From: Sulfitobacter sp. THAF37 | GTDB lineage: Bacteria > Pseudomonadota > Alphaproteobacteria > Rhodobacterales > Rhodobacteraceae | Direction: 5' to 3' | DNA: 64,000 bases | Assembly (NCBI RefSeq): GCF_009363555.1 | Contig: NZ_CP045376.1 | Coordinates: forward strand, 1-64,000 | Made by a program: the position numbers and the translations under genes | Notes under the pieces: model-generated | What the model was told of the DNA's origin: nothing | The model's input: only the letters and a program-made list of their open reading frames with translations | Databases searched by the model: none | Part shown: positions 53,196 through 61,590 of the stretch, in pieces | Position numbering within the stretch: position 1 is the first letter of the stretch | Layout of the letters: the number at the start of each line of letters is the position of its first letter

Positions 53196-53984
53196 TCAGT
53201 CGTCCGCCAGGGGAAGGGACTGGTGTTCGCCTTTCGACATGAGCGCCGCCCGCTGCAACCGATAGAGATGCGACGTCAGGTTCAACGCCTCGTTCCGCGA
53301 CAGGTCCATCGCGCGCCTGGTCACTTCCATCTCGACCCGGACCGAGATTGGCGGCAGGGACGCGATCCGGTCGGCCAGTTCACGGGCGCGGGCCATCAAC
53401 CGGTCCTGCGGCACCACCTCGTTGAAGAGATCGTGTTTCAGCGCCTCCTCGGCAGGCATCCGTTCGCCCAGCAGCACCATCCACATGGCCACGGCGGGCG
53501 GCACCTGCTTGGCCAGCTGGGTCGACCCCCCTGCCCCCGCCATGCCGTAGGCGATTTCGGGCAAACCGATAAAAGCATTGGGCGATGCGACCCGGATATC
53601 GGTCAGGTTCAACATGTAGATCGCGCCCATCCCCACGGCAGGGCCGTTGATGGCCCCCACGATGGGCTTGAACCGCTCCAGCGACCGCAGTTCGCGCTCC
53701 CAGCCGGGGCGCAGATGTGCCTCCTCCGGGGTGGAGGGAAAGAAATGCGCCGTCATCGCCTTGTCCTGGGTTTGGTGCCCATGCGGGTTCTTGATGTCGT
53801 CGCCCGCGCAAAACGCCTTGTCCCCGGCACCGGTCAGAATGCCCACATGCACCGACCGGTCGGCACAGAACTCTCTGACCGCGTCATGCAATTCCTTGTG
53901 CATCTCGGGGGTAAAGGCGTTCACCTTGCCGTTTTCGATGGTGAAGGTCGCAACCGGACCGTCCTTTTCGTATCTGATGCCCAT
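53196..53984 (-). CDS. Enoyl-CoA hydratase (CaiD-like crotonase)
   Basis: A 262-residue crotonase-fold protein. HVGILTGAGDKAFCAGDDIKNPHG and GAINGPAVGMGAIYMLNLTDI are the oxyanion-hole segments. In sequence with the ligase 13 bases downstream it would work on the CoA ester formed by that ligase, as CaiD does after CaiC in carnitine conversion; this parallel is inference. It lies 24 bases after the second permease gene. Confidence 0.92.
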   Translation of the reverse strand: MGIRYEKDGPVATFTIENGKVNAFTPEMHKELHDAVREFCADRSVHVGILTGAGDKAFCAGDDIKNPHGHQTQDKAMTAHFFPSTPEEAHLRPGWERELRSLERFKPIVGAINGPAVGMGAIYMLNLTDIRVASPNAFIGLPEIAYGMAGAGGSTQLAKQVPPAVAMWMVLLGERMPAEEALKHDLFNEVVPQDRLMARARELADRIASLPPISVRVEMEVTRRAMDLSRNEALNLTSHLYRLQRAALMSKGEHQSLPLADD

Positions 53985-54008
53985 GTGGTCCTCTTGGTCT
54001 GATATGTT

Positions 54009-54803
54009 TCAGGGGGCCAGCGTCGCGACTGCGCGTCGGCGCAGGATTTCGGCGCAGGCCATGGCGATGGTTGTGACGACGATCAGCAGCCCGGACACCG
54101 CCGCAACGACGGGGCTGATGTCCAGCCGCAGGTCGGCCCAGATCCGCATCGGCAGCGTCTCGCTCCCCTTCATAAGGAACTGGGCGATGATCAGCTCGTC
54201 GAAGCTGACGAAGAAGGCAAAGATGGCCGCCGCCACGATGGCCGGGATCAGCGGCGGCAGCGTGGCAACGCGGAATGCGCGCACCGGCCCCGCGCCCAGA
54301 ACCCGCGCGGCGCGTTCGATGGTCGGGTCGATCTGCCGGATCGCCGCGCTGGTGATCAGCACGACAAAGGGCATGGCGACGGCGGCATGGGCAAAGGCCA
54401 GCGCGATCTCGCTGTCCGTGAGGTTCATCCGCAGCGCGAGAATGAACACCCCCAGCGCGATGAAAATATGCGGGATCACGATCGGCACCGTCGCGGCATA
54501 GGTCAGCGGCGACTGCATCCGCTGCGGCGAGCGGCTGATCGCCAGCCCGGCCAACGTCCCGCATGTGGTGGAGATCAGCGTCGACAGCACCGCGACCCGG
54601 AAGGACGTGATTGTCGCGGCGATCCAGATCGGATCGGTGAAATAGGCGCGATACCAGCGGATGCCGAAATCCTCGGGCGGAAAGCGCAGGAACTCGCTGC
54701 TCGCAAAGGATACCGGGATCACGATGATCACCGGAAAGATCATGTAAGCCACGATCAGCCAGAAATACCCGGTCAGCAGCAGCGAAGGTTTCATCGTCTG
54801 CAT
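54009..54803 (-). CDS. ABC transporter permease, PotC type
   Basis: A 264-residue inner-membrane permease with six hydrophobic helices. The EAA loop region is RAARVLGAGPVRAFRVATLPPLIPAI. It is the second permease of a spermidine/putrescine-type importer. One base separates its start from the first permease's stop. The ligand of the system is not known; similar systems take polyamines, quaternary amines or small organic acids. Confidence 0.92.
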   Translation of the reverse strand: MQTMKPSLLLTGYFWLIVAYMIFPVIIVIPVSFASSEFLRFPPEDFGIRWYRAYFTDPIWIAATITSFRVAVLSTLISTTCGTLAGLAISRSPQRMQSPLTYAATVPIVIPHIFIALGVFILALRMNLTDSEIALAFAHAAVAMPFVVLITSAAIRQIDPTIERAARVLGAGPVRAFRVATLPPLIPAIVAAAIFAFFVSFDELIIAQFLMKGSETLPMRIWADLRLDISPVVAAVSGLLIVVTTIAMACAEILRRRAVATLAP

Positions 54804-54804
54804 G

Positions 54805-55638
54805 TCACAGCCCTCCCTTCAGGATGCGTCGCGCCAACATCCGGCCGCCACCGCGCAGCAGCACGATCATGCCCACCGTCAGCACCAGAAGCACGACGCC
54901 AAGTGCTGCGGCGAAGCTCCAGTTCAGGCGCTGAACCTGAAATTCGATCAGGTTGGCGATCATCATGTCCTGACGCCCGCCCAGAAGCGCGGGCGTGATG
55001 AAAAAGCCCATCGACAGCATGAAGATGATCACCAGACCCGTCAGCGTCCCGTCCAGGCTAAGCGGCAGAAACACCCGCGCCAGCGCCTGCCTGGGCCGTG
55101 CGCCAAGCACCCGCGCGGCGCGGATCAGGTCAAGGTCGATTTCGGTCATCGCGGCGTAGCAGGTCAGGATCTGGATCGGCAGCAGGATCTGGACCATTGC
55201 CGCCAGCACCGCACCCGAGGTGAACAGCATCTGCACCGGCTCGGTTGTGAAGCCAAGCGCGGCCAGCGCCTCGTTCACCAGCCCGTCGCGGCCCAGCACA
55301 ACGATCCAGGCATAGGTTCGGATCAGGATCGACATCCACATCGGGATCAGGATCAGGAACAGAAGTATCGTCTGCCGCCGACGTGGCTGAAGATTGATAA
55401 AGAACGCCACCGGGTAGCCGATCACCGTGCACAGCACCGCCACCATCAGCGACACCCGTATCGTGCGCCACATCACGTCCAGGTAGACGCCCCTCTCGAA
55501 CAGCCGCTGGAAATGCTTGGTGGTGAATTCCGGGTCAAAGACACTTGCCCGGAACAGATCGAAAGAGGGCAGCACGATGAAGGCGCCAAGCAGCAGCGCG
55601 GCGGGAAGAAACAGCCAAAGGATCGGACGAATTTTCAT
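54805..55638 (-). CDS. ABC transporter permease, PotB type
   Basis: A 277-residue permease with a first helix near residues 5-25 and an EAA-like loop DLIRAARVLGARPRQALARVFLPLSLDG. Pairs with the PotC-type permease. It follows the binding-protein gene after 109 bases that contain a GC hairpin (55669-55687). Confidence 0.92.
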   Translation of the reverse strand: MKIRPILWLFLPAALLLGAFIVLPSFDLFRASVFDPEFTTKHFQRLFERGVYLDVMWRTIRVSLMVAVLCTVIGYPVAFFINLQPRRRQTILLFLILIPMWMSILIRTYAWIVVLGRDGLVNEALAALGFTTEPVQMLFTSGAVLAAMVQILLPIQILTCYAAMTEIDLDLIRAARVLGARPRQALARVFLPLSLDGTLTGLVIIFMLSMGFFITPALLGGRQDMMIANLIEFQVQRLNWSFAAALGVVLLVLTVGMIVLLRGGGRMLARRILKGGL

Positions 55639-55668
55639 GATCAGTTCTTTCCACCTTCACATTCGGCG

Positions 55669-55687
55669 GCGCGGCTCTGGGCCGCGC
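55669..55687 (-). terminator. Small hairpin between binding-protein and permease genes
   Basis: 7-bp stem GCGCGGC with GCCGCGC and 5-base loop, within the 109-base gap after the binding-protein stop. Possibly a message-stabilising or read-through-limiting element; weak evidence. Confidence 0.4.
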
Positions 55688-55747
55688 GCACCCCGGATCG
55701 GACCCATGACGGCGGAACGGGCTTTGCCCCCACCGCCGCCGGAGCGG

Positions 55748-56803
55748 TTACTCAAGCAGCCATTCGTCGAAGCGTTCGCGAATTTCATCGAGGTTTTCGG
55801 CCCAGAACGTATCGTCGGCGACGAACTGCACATCCGCGTTTGCCGGGTAGGTCGGCATCGTCTTGGCCACGTCCTCGGGCATCGCGTCAAAGAGACCCGG
55901 CGCGAAGTTCGGATAGGGCAGCTGCTTGACGTACTCCAGCTCAAGGTCGGGGCGCATGGTGCGCACGCGGATCCAGTCGTGCGCCGCCTCGTAGTTCGGG
56001 GCGTTCTTCGGAATGCCCACATAGCTGGTGTGCAACGCACCGCCGTTCCAGACGATCTCGGCCGGGATGCCGCTTTCCTGCAGCTTGGCCACGCGCCCGT
56101 TATAGGTGCTGGAATAGAACACCTCGCCATCGGACAACAGCTGCACCGACTGCGCGCCAGAGGACCACCAGACCGGGATGTGCGGCTTGATCTCGTCCAG
56201 CTTGGCAAAGGCCCGGTCCAGGCCCTCTTCGGTGCCGAGAACATCATAGAGGTCTTCGCGCGCCACGCCATCGGCCAAGAGGGCGAATTCCAGCGTGTAC
56301 TGCGGTTGCGGGTTCAAAGACCGCGGGCCGGGGAACGTCTCCACGTCCCAGAAGTCCGCCCAGCTTTCCATCTTCTTGCCCTCGGGGTTCTTGTCCGTCC
56401 GCTGCACCAGCACGGTGGAATAGGCGGCGGCAACGACACCGAATTCCTTCTTGGCCTGTTCGGGCAGTTCGCCGTCGGGGTCCAGAAGGTCATAGTCGAT
56501 GGGGGCCAGCAGGCCGTCCTTTACCCCGATGGGGTAGCTCGCCGCCGAGACCTCCATCGCGTCGTACAGCATCTTTCCGCTGGCCAGCATCGTGCGAACC
56601 TCCAGCAGGATATTGCTTTCAGCGGCGATGAACTTCGTGCTCCAGCCGGTCGCTTCTTCGTAGGCGGGCAGGAACACCTTCTCGGTGATCTCCTTGACCA
56701 CACCGCCAGAGCCGGCGATCGTCAGGACCTTGTCCTGGGCAAATGCAGGCTGGGCCAGCGCCAGCAGCGCCGCCGTGCCGATTGCGAATTTCGTATGTTT
56801 CAT
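55748..56803 (-). CDS. ABC transporter substrate-binding protein, PotD type
   Basis: A 351-residue periplasmic receptor. Signal peptide MKHTKFAIGTAALLALAQPAFA, then QDKVLTIAGSGGVVKE. WADFWDVETFPGPRSL and the region LIDYDLLDPDGELPEQ are typical of the polyamine/Fe-type family. Length is normal. It follows the ATPase gene after 21 bases. The ligand cannot be told; linkage to a CaiC-like ligase suggests a carboxylic acid carrying an amine. Confidence 0.92.
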   Translation of the reverse strand: MKHTKFAIGTAALLALAQPAFAQDKVLTIAGSGGVVKEITEKVFLPAYEEATGWSTKFIAAESNILLEVRTMLASGKMLYDAMEVSAASYPIGVKDGLLAPIDYDLLDPDGELPEQAKKEFGVVAAAYSTVLVQRTDKNPEGKKMESWADFWDVETFPGPRSLNPQPQYTLEFALLADGVAREDLYDVLGTEEGLDRAFAKLDEIKPHIPVWWSSGAQSVQLLSDGEVFYSSTYNGRVAKLQESGIPAEIVWNGGALHTSYVGIPKNAPNYEAAHDWIRVRTMRPDLELEYVKQLPYPNFAPGLFDAMPEDVAKTMPTYPANADVQFVADDTFWAENLDEIRERFDEWLLE

Positions 56804-56824
56804 TTCACTCCTCCTTGGTGGGGG

Positions 56825-57895
56825 TCACGCCGTATCGAGCGCAACCGGGACGGCATCATTGGGGTCAAAGCCAAGCCTGACCTGGTCGCCGCTTTTCATC
56901 AGGCCGCTGCCCGGACCCCTGTGATCCTGAAAGACAAGCGGCGCGCCACCGGACGATACGGCAGCGTATTGAACATGATCGCCCTTGAAGATGACCTCGG
57001 TCAGCCGGGCATCAAAGGCCAGTGACCCGTCCTGCGACGCATCCACCGGCCTGATTTTCTCGGGGCGGACGGAAAGCCCGGTCCGCGCCGGGTCCCTGTC
57101 CGCGATGGCGGGCAACCGACAGTCCAGACCCGCGATCTCCCAGGCGCCGCCCTGCGCCGCGTCAATGCGGAACAGATTGGTATTGCCGATAAACTCGGCC
57201 ACATACTGGGAATTGGGGCGGTCGTAGATTTCCTTGGGGCTGCCGACCTGTGCGATCCGGCCTGCCCGCATCACGGCGACACGGTCCGACAGGGTCAGCG
57301 CCTCGCCCTGGTCATGGGTGACAAAGATGATCGTGCAGCCGATCTGCGCGTGGTATCGTTTGATCTCAAGCTGCATCTGCTCGCGCAGCTTCAGGTCCAG
57401 CGCGCTCAGCGGTTCGTCCATCAGCAGCACCGGCGGATCAAAGACCACCGCACGCGCAAAGGCGACGCGCTGGCGCTGTCCGCCCGACAGCTCGTTCGGC
57501 ATCCGCGCGGCGAAATCCGACAGGTGCACCATCTCAAGCGCCTCGCCGACCTTGCGTTTCAGCGTGTCCCCGCCCACGCCCCGCAGGCGCAGCGGAAAGG
57601 CGACATTCTCGAACACGCTCAGGTGGGGGAACAGCGAATAGCTTTGAAAGACCATGCCGACGTTGCGCTTTTCCGGCGGCAGCCCGCCCACCGACCGGTC
57701 GCCGATGAACACCTCGCCCTCGGTCGCATCGGCAAAGCCCGCCAGAATGTTCAGCGCCGTCGTCTTGCCGGACCCCGAAGGCCCCAGGAAGGTGACAAAT
57801 TCTCCCGGCGCCACGTCCAGGTCGAATTTGTCCAGCGCCATAACCCGGCCGTACCTCTTGGTGACATTTTCAAAGCGGGGGCCTGCATTTGCCAT
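56825..57895 (-). CDS. ABC transporter ATP-binding protein, PotA type
   Basis: A 356-residue ATPase. Walker A GPSGSGKTT at residues 38-46, signature LSGGQRQ at about 136-142, Walker B LLMDEPLSALD at about 158-168. The C-terminal TOBE domain covers about 275-350. First gene of a six-gene minus-strand operon (ATPase, receptor, two permeases, hydratase, ligase). Its start is 27 bases from a TetR-type operator pair. Confidence 0.95.
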   Translation of the reverse strand: MANAGPRFENVTKRYGRVMALDKFDLDVAPGEFVTFLGPSGSGKTTALNILAGFADATEGEVFIGDRSVGGLPPEKRNVGMVFQSYSLFPHLSVFENVAFPLRLRGVGGDTLKRKVGEALEMVHLSDFAARMPNELSGGQRQRVAFARAVVFDPPVLLMDEPLSALDLKLREQMQLEIKRYHAQIGCTIIFVTHDQGEALTLSDRVAVMRAGRIAQVGSPKEIYDRPNSQYVAEFIGNTNLFRIDAAQGGAWEIAGLDCRLPAIADRDPARTGLSVRPEKIRPVDASQDGSLAFDARLTEVIFKGDHVQYAAVSSGGAPLVFQDHRGPGSGLMKSGDQVRLGFDPNDAVPVALDTA

Positions 57896-57922
57896 TTCTA
57901 TTGCAACTCTCTCGGGTTAATA

Positions 57923-57936
57923 TGACACTAATGTCA
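57923..57936. promoter_or_regulatory. TGACA-N4-TGTCA operator, first of a tandem pair
   Basis: TGACACTAATGTCA is a perfect 5-bp inverted repeat with a 4-base spacer, in the short gap between the PotA-type ATPase gene and the TetR gene. Likely binding site for the TetR protein. Confidence 0.65.
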
Positions 57937-57940
57937 TTTA

Positions 57941-57954
57941 TGACACTACCGTCA
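57941..57954. promoter_or_regulatory. TGAC-N6-GTCA operator, second of a tandem pair
   Basis: TGACACTACCGTCA repeats the first site 18 bases further on, with the same TGACACTA left half and a 4-bp symmetrical ending. Two dimers may bind side by side. Confidence 0.6.
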
Positions 57955-57969
57955 GTTTTTGGTGAGTCA

Positions 57970-58716
57970 ATGGATAAGTTTATCGTTCTTGAAACGGACC
58001 ATCCGCTGTCGGATAAGGCGTCGATGGAACCTGTCGAAGCCCCCAGCCTGATCGAGATCCTTGATGCGCGCGCCGAAAACGCGCGCGACCGGCCGAAACG
58101 GCAGCGCACCCGCCTGGCATTGCTGGCAGCCACCGCGCACGAGCTGGAGGAAAACGGTTATTCCAAGCTGACCATCGAGGGGATCGTGAAGCGCGCCGGG
58201 CTGGCGCGGGGGACATTCTATCTCTACTTTCCGAACCGCGCGGAGGCAGCGGTCGCCGTGCGCCGCAGCTTTACCGCAACCCTGCGCAAGCTTCGCCCGC
58301 GCGGGGCAGGCAGCTTGTCGCGACGCGACGCCATCTACCGGATGAACCGTTTCTACGTGGCCTTCTATGCCAGCAACGCCCGCCTGCTGGCCGGCAACAG
58401 CGCCCTGTTCAACGACCGGCCCGACCTCGTCGCGTCACGAGATGCCATCAACCACCGCTGGGCCATCATCCTGCTGCGCGACATTCGCAGGCGCGAGCCG
58501 GACTGCTGGTTCCTCGACGTCGATGAAAGCAAGGCGCTGCTTGCCTTGCGCTTTGTCATCCTGATGGCGGACGAGGCGCTGAAGATGACCTATATCGACC
58601 CGCCGCCCTCCATCCGCGAGCTGGGCCAGACACAGGAACATGTGACCGAGGTGCTGACAACGCTCTGGTACAGATGCATCTACGGTCGCGACACGGATAT
58701 GCCGACGCCGGTCTGA
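57970..58716 (+). CDS. TetR/AcrR-family transcriptional regulator
   Basis: A 248-residue repressor starting at the ATG at 57970, just after GGTGAG; the frame is open upstream through the operators, so an earlier start is unlikely. The helix-turn-helix lies at about residues 55-95: LLAATAHELEENGYSKLTIEGIVKRAGLARGTFYLYF. The 40-residue N-terminal extension is unusual for the family. It is divergent from the ABC operon and converges with the second permease cluster (6-base gap). It probably represses the ABC-hydratase-ligase operon and itself. Confidence 0.92.
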   Translation: MDKFIVLETDHPLSDKASMEPVEAPSLIEILDARAENARDRPKRQRTRLALLAATAHELEENGYSKLTIEGIVKRAGLARGTFYLYFPNRAEAAVAVRRSFTATLRKLRPRGAGSLSRRDAIYRMNRFYVAFYASNARLLAGNSALFNDRPDLVASRDAINHRWAIILLRDIRRREPDCWFLDVDESKALLALRFVILMADEALKMTYIDPPPSIRELGQTQEHVTEVLTTLWYRCIYGRDTDMPTPV

Positions 58717-58722
58717 CTGCCG

Positions 58723-59577
58723 CTAATCCCCGCGCCGTTGCATCAGCAGCGACACCAGTCCCAGCACCGCGGACAGCACGATCAGCAGCAGGGACACCGC
58801 GTTCAGCACCGGGGTCGACCCCAGCTTGAGCCGGTCGAACATGGTAATCGTCAGCGGCGCGTCCGACCCCACCAGCATCAGCGTCGTGTTGAAGTTCTCG
58901 AAACTCATCAGAACCGCCACCACCGCCGCGGCCCCCATCGCGGGGTAAAGGAACGGCAGCGTGATCGCCCGCACGGCACCCCAGCGGGTCGCGCCCAGGT
59001 TCAACGCCGCCTCCTCCAGCGCCGGATCGAACTTTTGCAACCGGGCCGAGATGACCAGAGTCGCAAACGTCGTGATGAAGGAAAACTGCCCCAGCACCAC
59101 CAGGATCAGACCGGGCCGCAACCCGTCGAACCACAGGCCCGTCGCATCCTCCAGCGTGTTCGCGACAGACGAGGAAAACACCAGGATCGAAATCCCCAGG
59201 ATGATGCCGGGTATGATCAGCGGCAGCAGCATCAGGATATAGAGAATACCCTTGCCCGGAAAATCGTGCCGCACGAACAGGAACGCATTGCAGGTGCCCA
59301 CAGCCACCGAAAGCAACGCCACCCAGAAGGCGACGATGCCCGACGTCACGATGGACCGCAGGATCGGCCGTTCGTGAAAGACCCCGATATAGGGCGCCTC
59401 ATCACCAAAGAACCAGGCCCAGGTGAACCCCTCCCACGGGAGCGAGGGAAAGACCGAATCGTTGAAGGCAAAGACGCAGACAGTGACCAGCGGAAGCGCC
59501 AGAAACAGAAAGAACAGCGCCACATAGGCCCGGTAGGTCCACTTGAACGCGCCGCTCTGGGGGATGCCTGTGATCAT
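58723..59577 (-). CDS. ABC transporter permease, PotC type (second importer)
   Basis: A 284-residue permease with six main hydrophobic helices, starting at the ATG at 59577 that overlaps the upstream stop (ATGA). The loop ALEEAALNLGATRWGAVRAITLPFLYPA is the EAA motif for contact with the ATPase. Last gene of the second polyamine-type importer operon. Confidence 0.92.
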   Translation of the reverse strand: MITGIPQSGAFKWTYRAYVALFFLFLALPLVTVCVFAFNDSVFPSLPWEGFTWAWFFGDEAPYIGVFHERPILRSIVTSGIVAFWVALLSVAVGTCNAFLFVRHDFPGKGILYILMLLPLIIPGIILGISILVFSSSVANTLEDATGLWFDGLRPGLILVVLGQFSFITTFATLVISARLQKFDPALEEAALNLGATRWGAVRAITLPFLYPAMGAAAVVAVLMSFENFNTTLMLVGSDAPLTITMFDRLKLGSTPVLNAVSLLLIVLSAVLGLVSLLMQRRGD

Positions 59578-60443
59578 GCCTGCCCCATGGTTTTTCCCAG
59601 CGATTGGCGGGTTAGCTTCAGCCCCAGGAAAACGATGACCGAAGACAGGGCCAGCAGCAGGAAGCCAAAGGCCGACCCCAGCTCCCAGTTGAAGCGCGTG
59701 ATGAACTGGCTGTAGATCAGCCCGGTGAACCACAGGCTGTCCTTGCCACCCAGCAGGATCGGCGTCAGGTAGTTGCCAAGGCTCAGCATGAACACCACGA
59801 TGCAGCCCGACACGATGCCCGGCATGGCATGGGGGATCACGATCTCGCGCAGGATGGCGACGCCGCTGGCACCCAGGTCATAGCCCGCTTCGATCAGGCT
59901 GTCGTCCAGGCTGTCCAGCGTCGTGACCAGGGGCACCACCATGAACAGCATCGAGGTATAGACAAGCCCCACCATGATCGCGGCGTCATTGTACAGCATC
60001 TCGACCGGGGCATCGGCCAGCCCCACGTATTGCAGCAGGTTGGAAAAGATGCCCGTCTCGCGCAGCAGGATCATCCAGCCGAAGGTGCGCACCAGCTCGC
60101 TGACCCAGAACGGGATCAGGCACATCAGGAACAGCGTCGTCTTGCTGCGCCCGCGGGTCAGCTTGGCGATGTAATAGGCGATGGGAAAGCCGATCAGCAG
60201 CGTCAGCACCGTCGCCGCGATGGACATATAGGCGGTGCGCGCGAAAGTGTTCCAGTAAAGCGGCTCGTTGAAGAACACCGCGTAGTTGGCAAAGCTGGTT
60301 TCATATTCCCGCACGCCGACCTTTTCGCGCAGCGATACGATGAACATCCCCACATGCGGCAGGATGATCAGCGTCACCAGCCACAGCAACAGCGGCGCCA
60401 GCAATAGATAGAATGTCGGCTTTGACCGGTCAGCCACGGGCAT
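59574..60443 (-). CDS. ABC transporter permease, PotB type (second importer)
   Basis: A 289-residue permease. A first helix (FYLLLAPLLLWLVTLIILPHVGMFIVSL) is followed by five more; the EAA loop is DSLIEAGYDLGASGVAILREIVIPHAMPG. It starts inside the last codons of the ATPase gene (14-base overlap) and overlaps the PotC-type gene, indicating tight coupling. Confidence 0.93.
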   Translation of the reverse strand: MPVADRSKPTFYLLLAPLLLWLVTLIILPHVGMFIVSLREKVGVREYETSFANYAVFFNEPLYWNTFARTAYMSIAATVLTLLIGFPIAYYIAKLTRGRSKTTLFLMCLIPFWVSELVRTFGWMILLRETGIFSNLLQYVGLADAPVEMLYNDAAIMVGLVYTSMLFMVVPLVTTLDSLDDSLIEAGYDLGASGVAILREIVIPHAMPGIVSGCIVVFMLSLGNYLTPILLGGKDSLWFTGLIYSQFITRFNWELGSAFGFLLLALSSVIVFLGLKLTRQSLGKTMGQA

Positions 60444-61524
60444 AGACCCGCGTCTGGTCCGGATCCCAGCGGTAGTGCAGCGTATCGCCCTTGTTCAGAT
60501 CGCGGAACTCGCCCGTCTGCGGCAGCGCGACGGTGATCTCCGCCCCGCTTTGCCCGTCGCGCAAAAGCACATGGGAATTGGCGCCATTGAACAGCACGTT
60601 CTGCACCGTCCCCGCGCCGGTGTTGCCGTCCATCTCTCCAGCGGTCCGCGACAGGCGCACGGCCTCGGGCCGGACAAAGACCTCCGCCCGATCGCCACGC
60701 GCCAGCCCCCCTGCCGCCGCCACGCCACGCAGGGGCTGTCCTGCCTCCGTCCTCAGGGTCAGCAGTCCCGCGCCCGCGTCCTCGACGGTGGCCGCGATGC
60801 GGTTCGCCTCGCCCACGAACCCGGCGACAAAGGCGGTCTTTGGTTCGTAATACAGCTCTTTCGCCGTGCCCACCTGTTCAAAGACACCGTGGTTCATCAC
60901 CGCGATCTGGTCGGACATCACCAGCGCCTCGGACTGGTCGTGCGTGATGTAAACGAACGTGGTGTTGAATTCCGACTGAAGCTGTTTCAGTTCGATCTTC
61001 ATATGTTCGCGCAGCTTCAGGTCCAGCGCGCCCAAGGGTTCGTCCAGCAACAGCACATCCGGTTCCAGCACCATGCAGCGGGCGATGGCCACGCGCTGTT
61101 TCTGGCCGCCCGATAGCGAACTGACCGCCCGGTCGGCGACACCGGCCAGCCCCACACGCTCCAGCACCCGCTCGACCTGTTTCCTCACATCCGTCTTGTT
61201 CACCCCGCGCTGGCGCAGGCCAAAGCCGACATTGGCCCCGATGTTCATCATCGGGAAGAGGGCCAGGTGCTGAAACACCATCGACACGGGCCGCTTGTTC
61301 GGCGGCACGTCCACCACCGACCGCCCCTTGATCAACAGATCCCCGCTCGACGGTTTCTGGAACCCTGCGATCATCCGCAACAGGGTCGTCTTGCCACAGC
61401 CCGACGGCCCCAGGATGGAAAAGAACTTGCCCTGCGGGACACTGAAACTCACGTGGTCGACAGCCTTGAAATCATCGAAGCTCTTCGAGATGTCGCGACA
61501 TTCGAGGTCGGGTGTTGCACTCAT
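60430..61524 (-). CDS. ABC transporter ATP-binding protein, PotA type (second importer)
   Basis: A 364-residue ATPase from the ATG at 61524; a TTG six codons upstream is possible. Walker A GPSGCGKTT at 39-47, signature LSGGQKQ at 137-143 and LLLDEPLGALDLKL form a normal site. A TOBE domain ends the protein. Located 66 bases after the receptor gene, past a strong hairpin, and overlapping the PotB-type gene. Confidence 0.95.
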   Translation of the reverse strand: MSATPDLECRDISKSFDDFKAVDHVSFSVPQGKFFSILGPSGCGKTTLLRMIAGFQKPSSGDLLIKGRSVVDVPPNKRPVSMVFQHLALFPMMNIGANVGFGLRQRGVNKTDVRKQVERVLERVGLAGVADRAVSSLSGGQKQRVAIARCMVLEPDVLLLDEPLGALDLKLREHMKIELKQLQSEFNTTFVYITHDQSEALVMSDQIAVMNHGVFEQVGTAKELYYEPKTAFVAGFVGEANRIAATVEDAGAGLLTLRTEAGQPLRGVAAAGGLARGDRAEVFVRPEAVRLSRTAGEMDGNTGAGTVQNVLFNGANSHVLLRDGQSGAEITVALPQTGEFRDLNKGDTLHYRWDPDQTRVYARG

Positions 61525-61546
61525 GCGGGGGGCCTTCAACAAAAGT

Positions 61547-61571
61547 GGGAAGCGCGGGTGCCGCGCTTCCC
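61547..61571 (-). terminator. Strong hairpin between receptor and ATPase genes
   Basis: Perfect 11-bp stem GGGAAGCGCGG with CCGCGCTTCCC and a 3-base loop; on the minus strand it is followed by ACTTTTGTTG. Looks like a partial terminator that lets the receptor be made in excess over the membrane parts. Confidence 0.65.
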
Positions 61572-61590
61572 TGCATCACTTCAGCGCGGA

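Noticed and set aside
57889..57969. Upstream extension of the second TetR gene
   Set aside because: It would run through the two operator palindromes and starts within the divergent ATPase gene; the ATG at 57970 follows a ribosome site.
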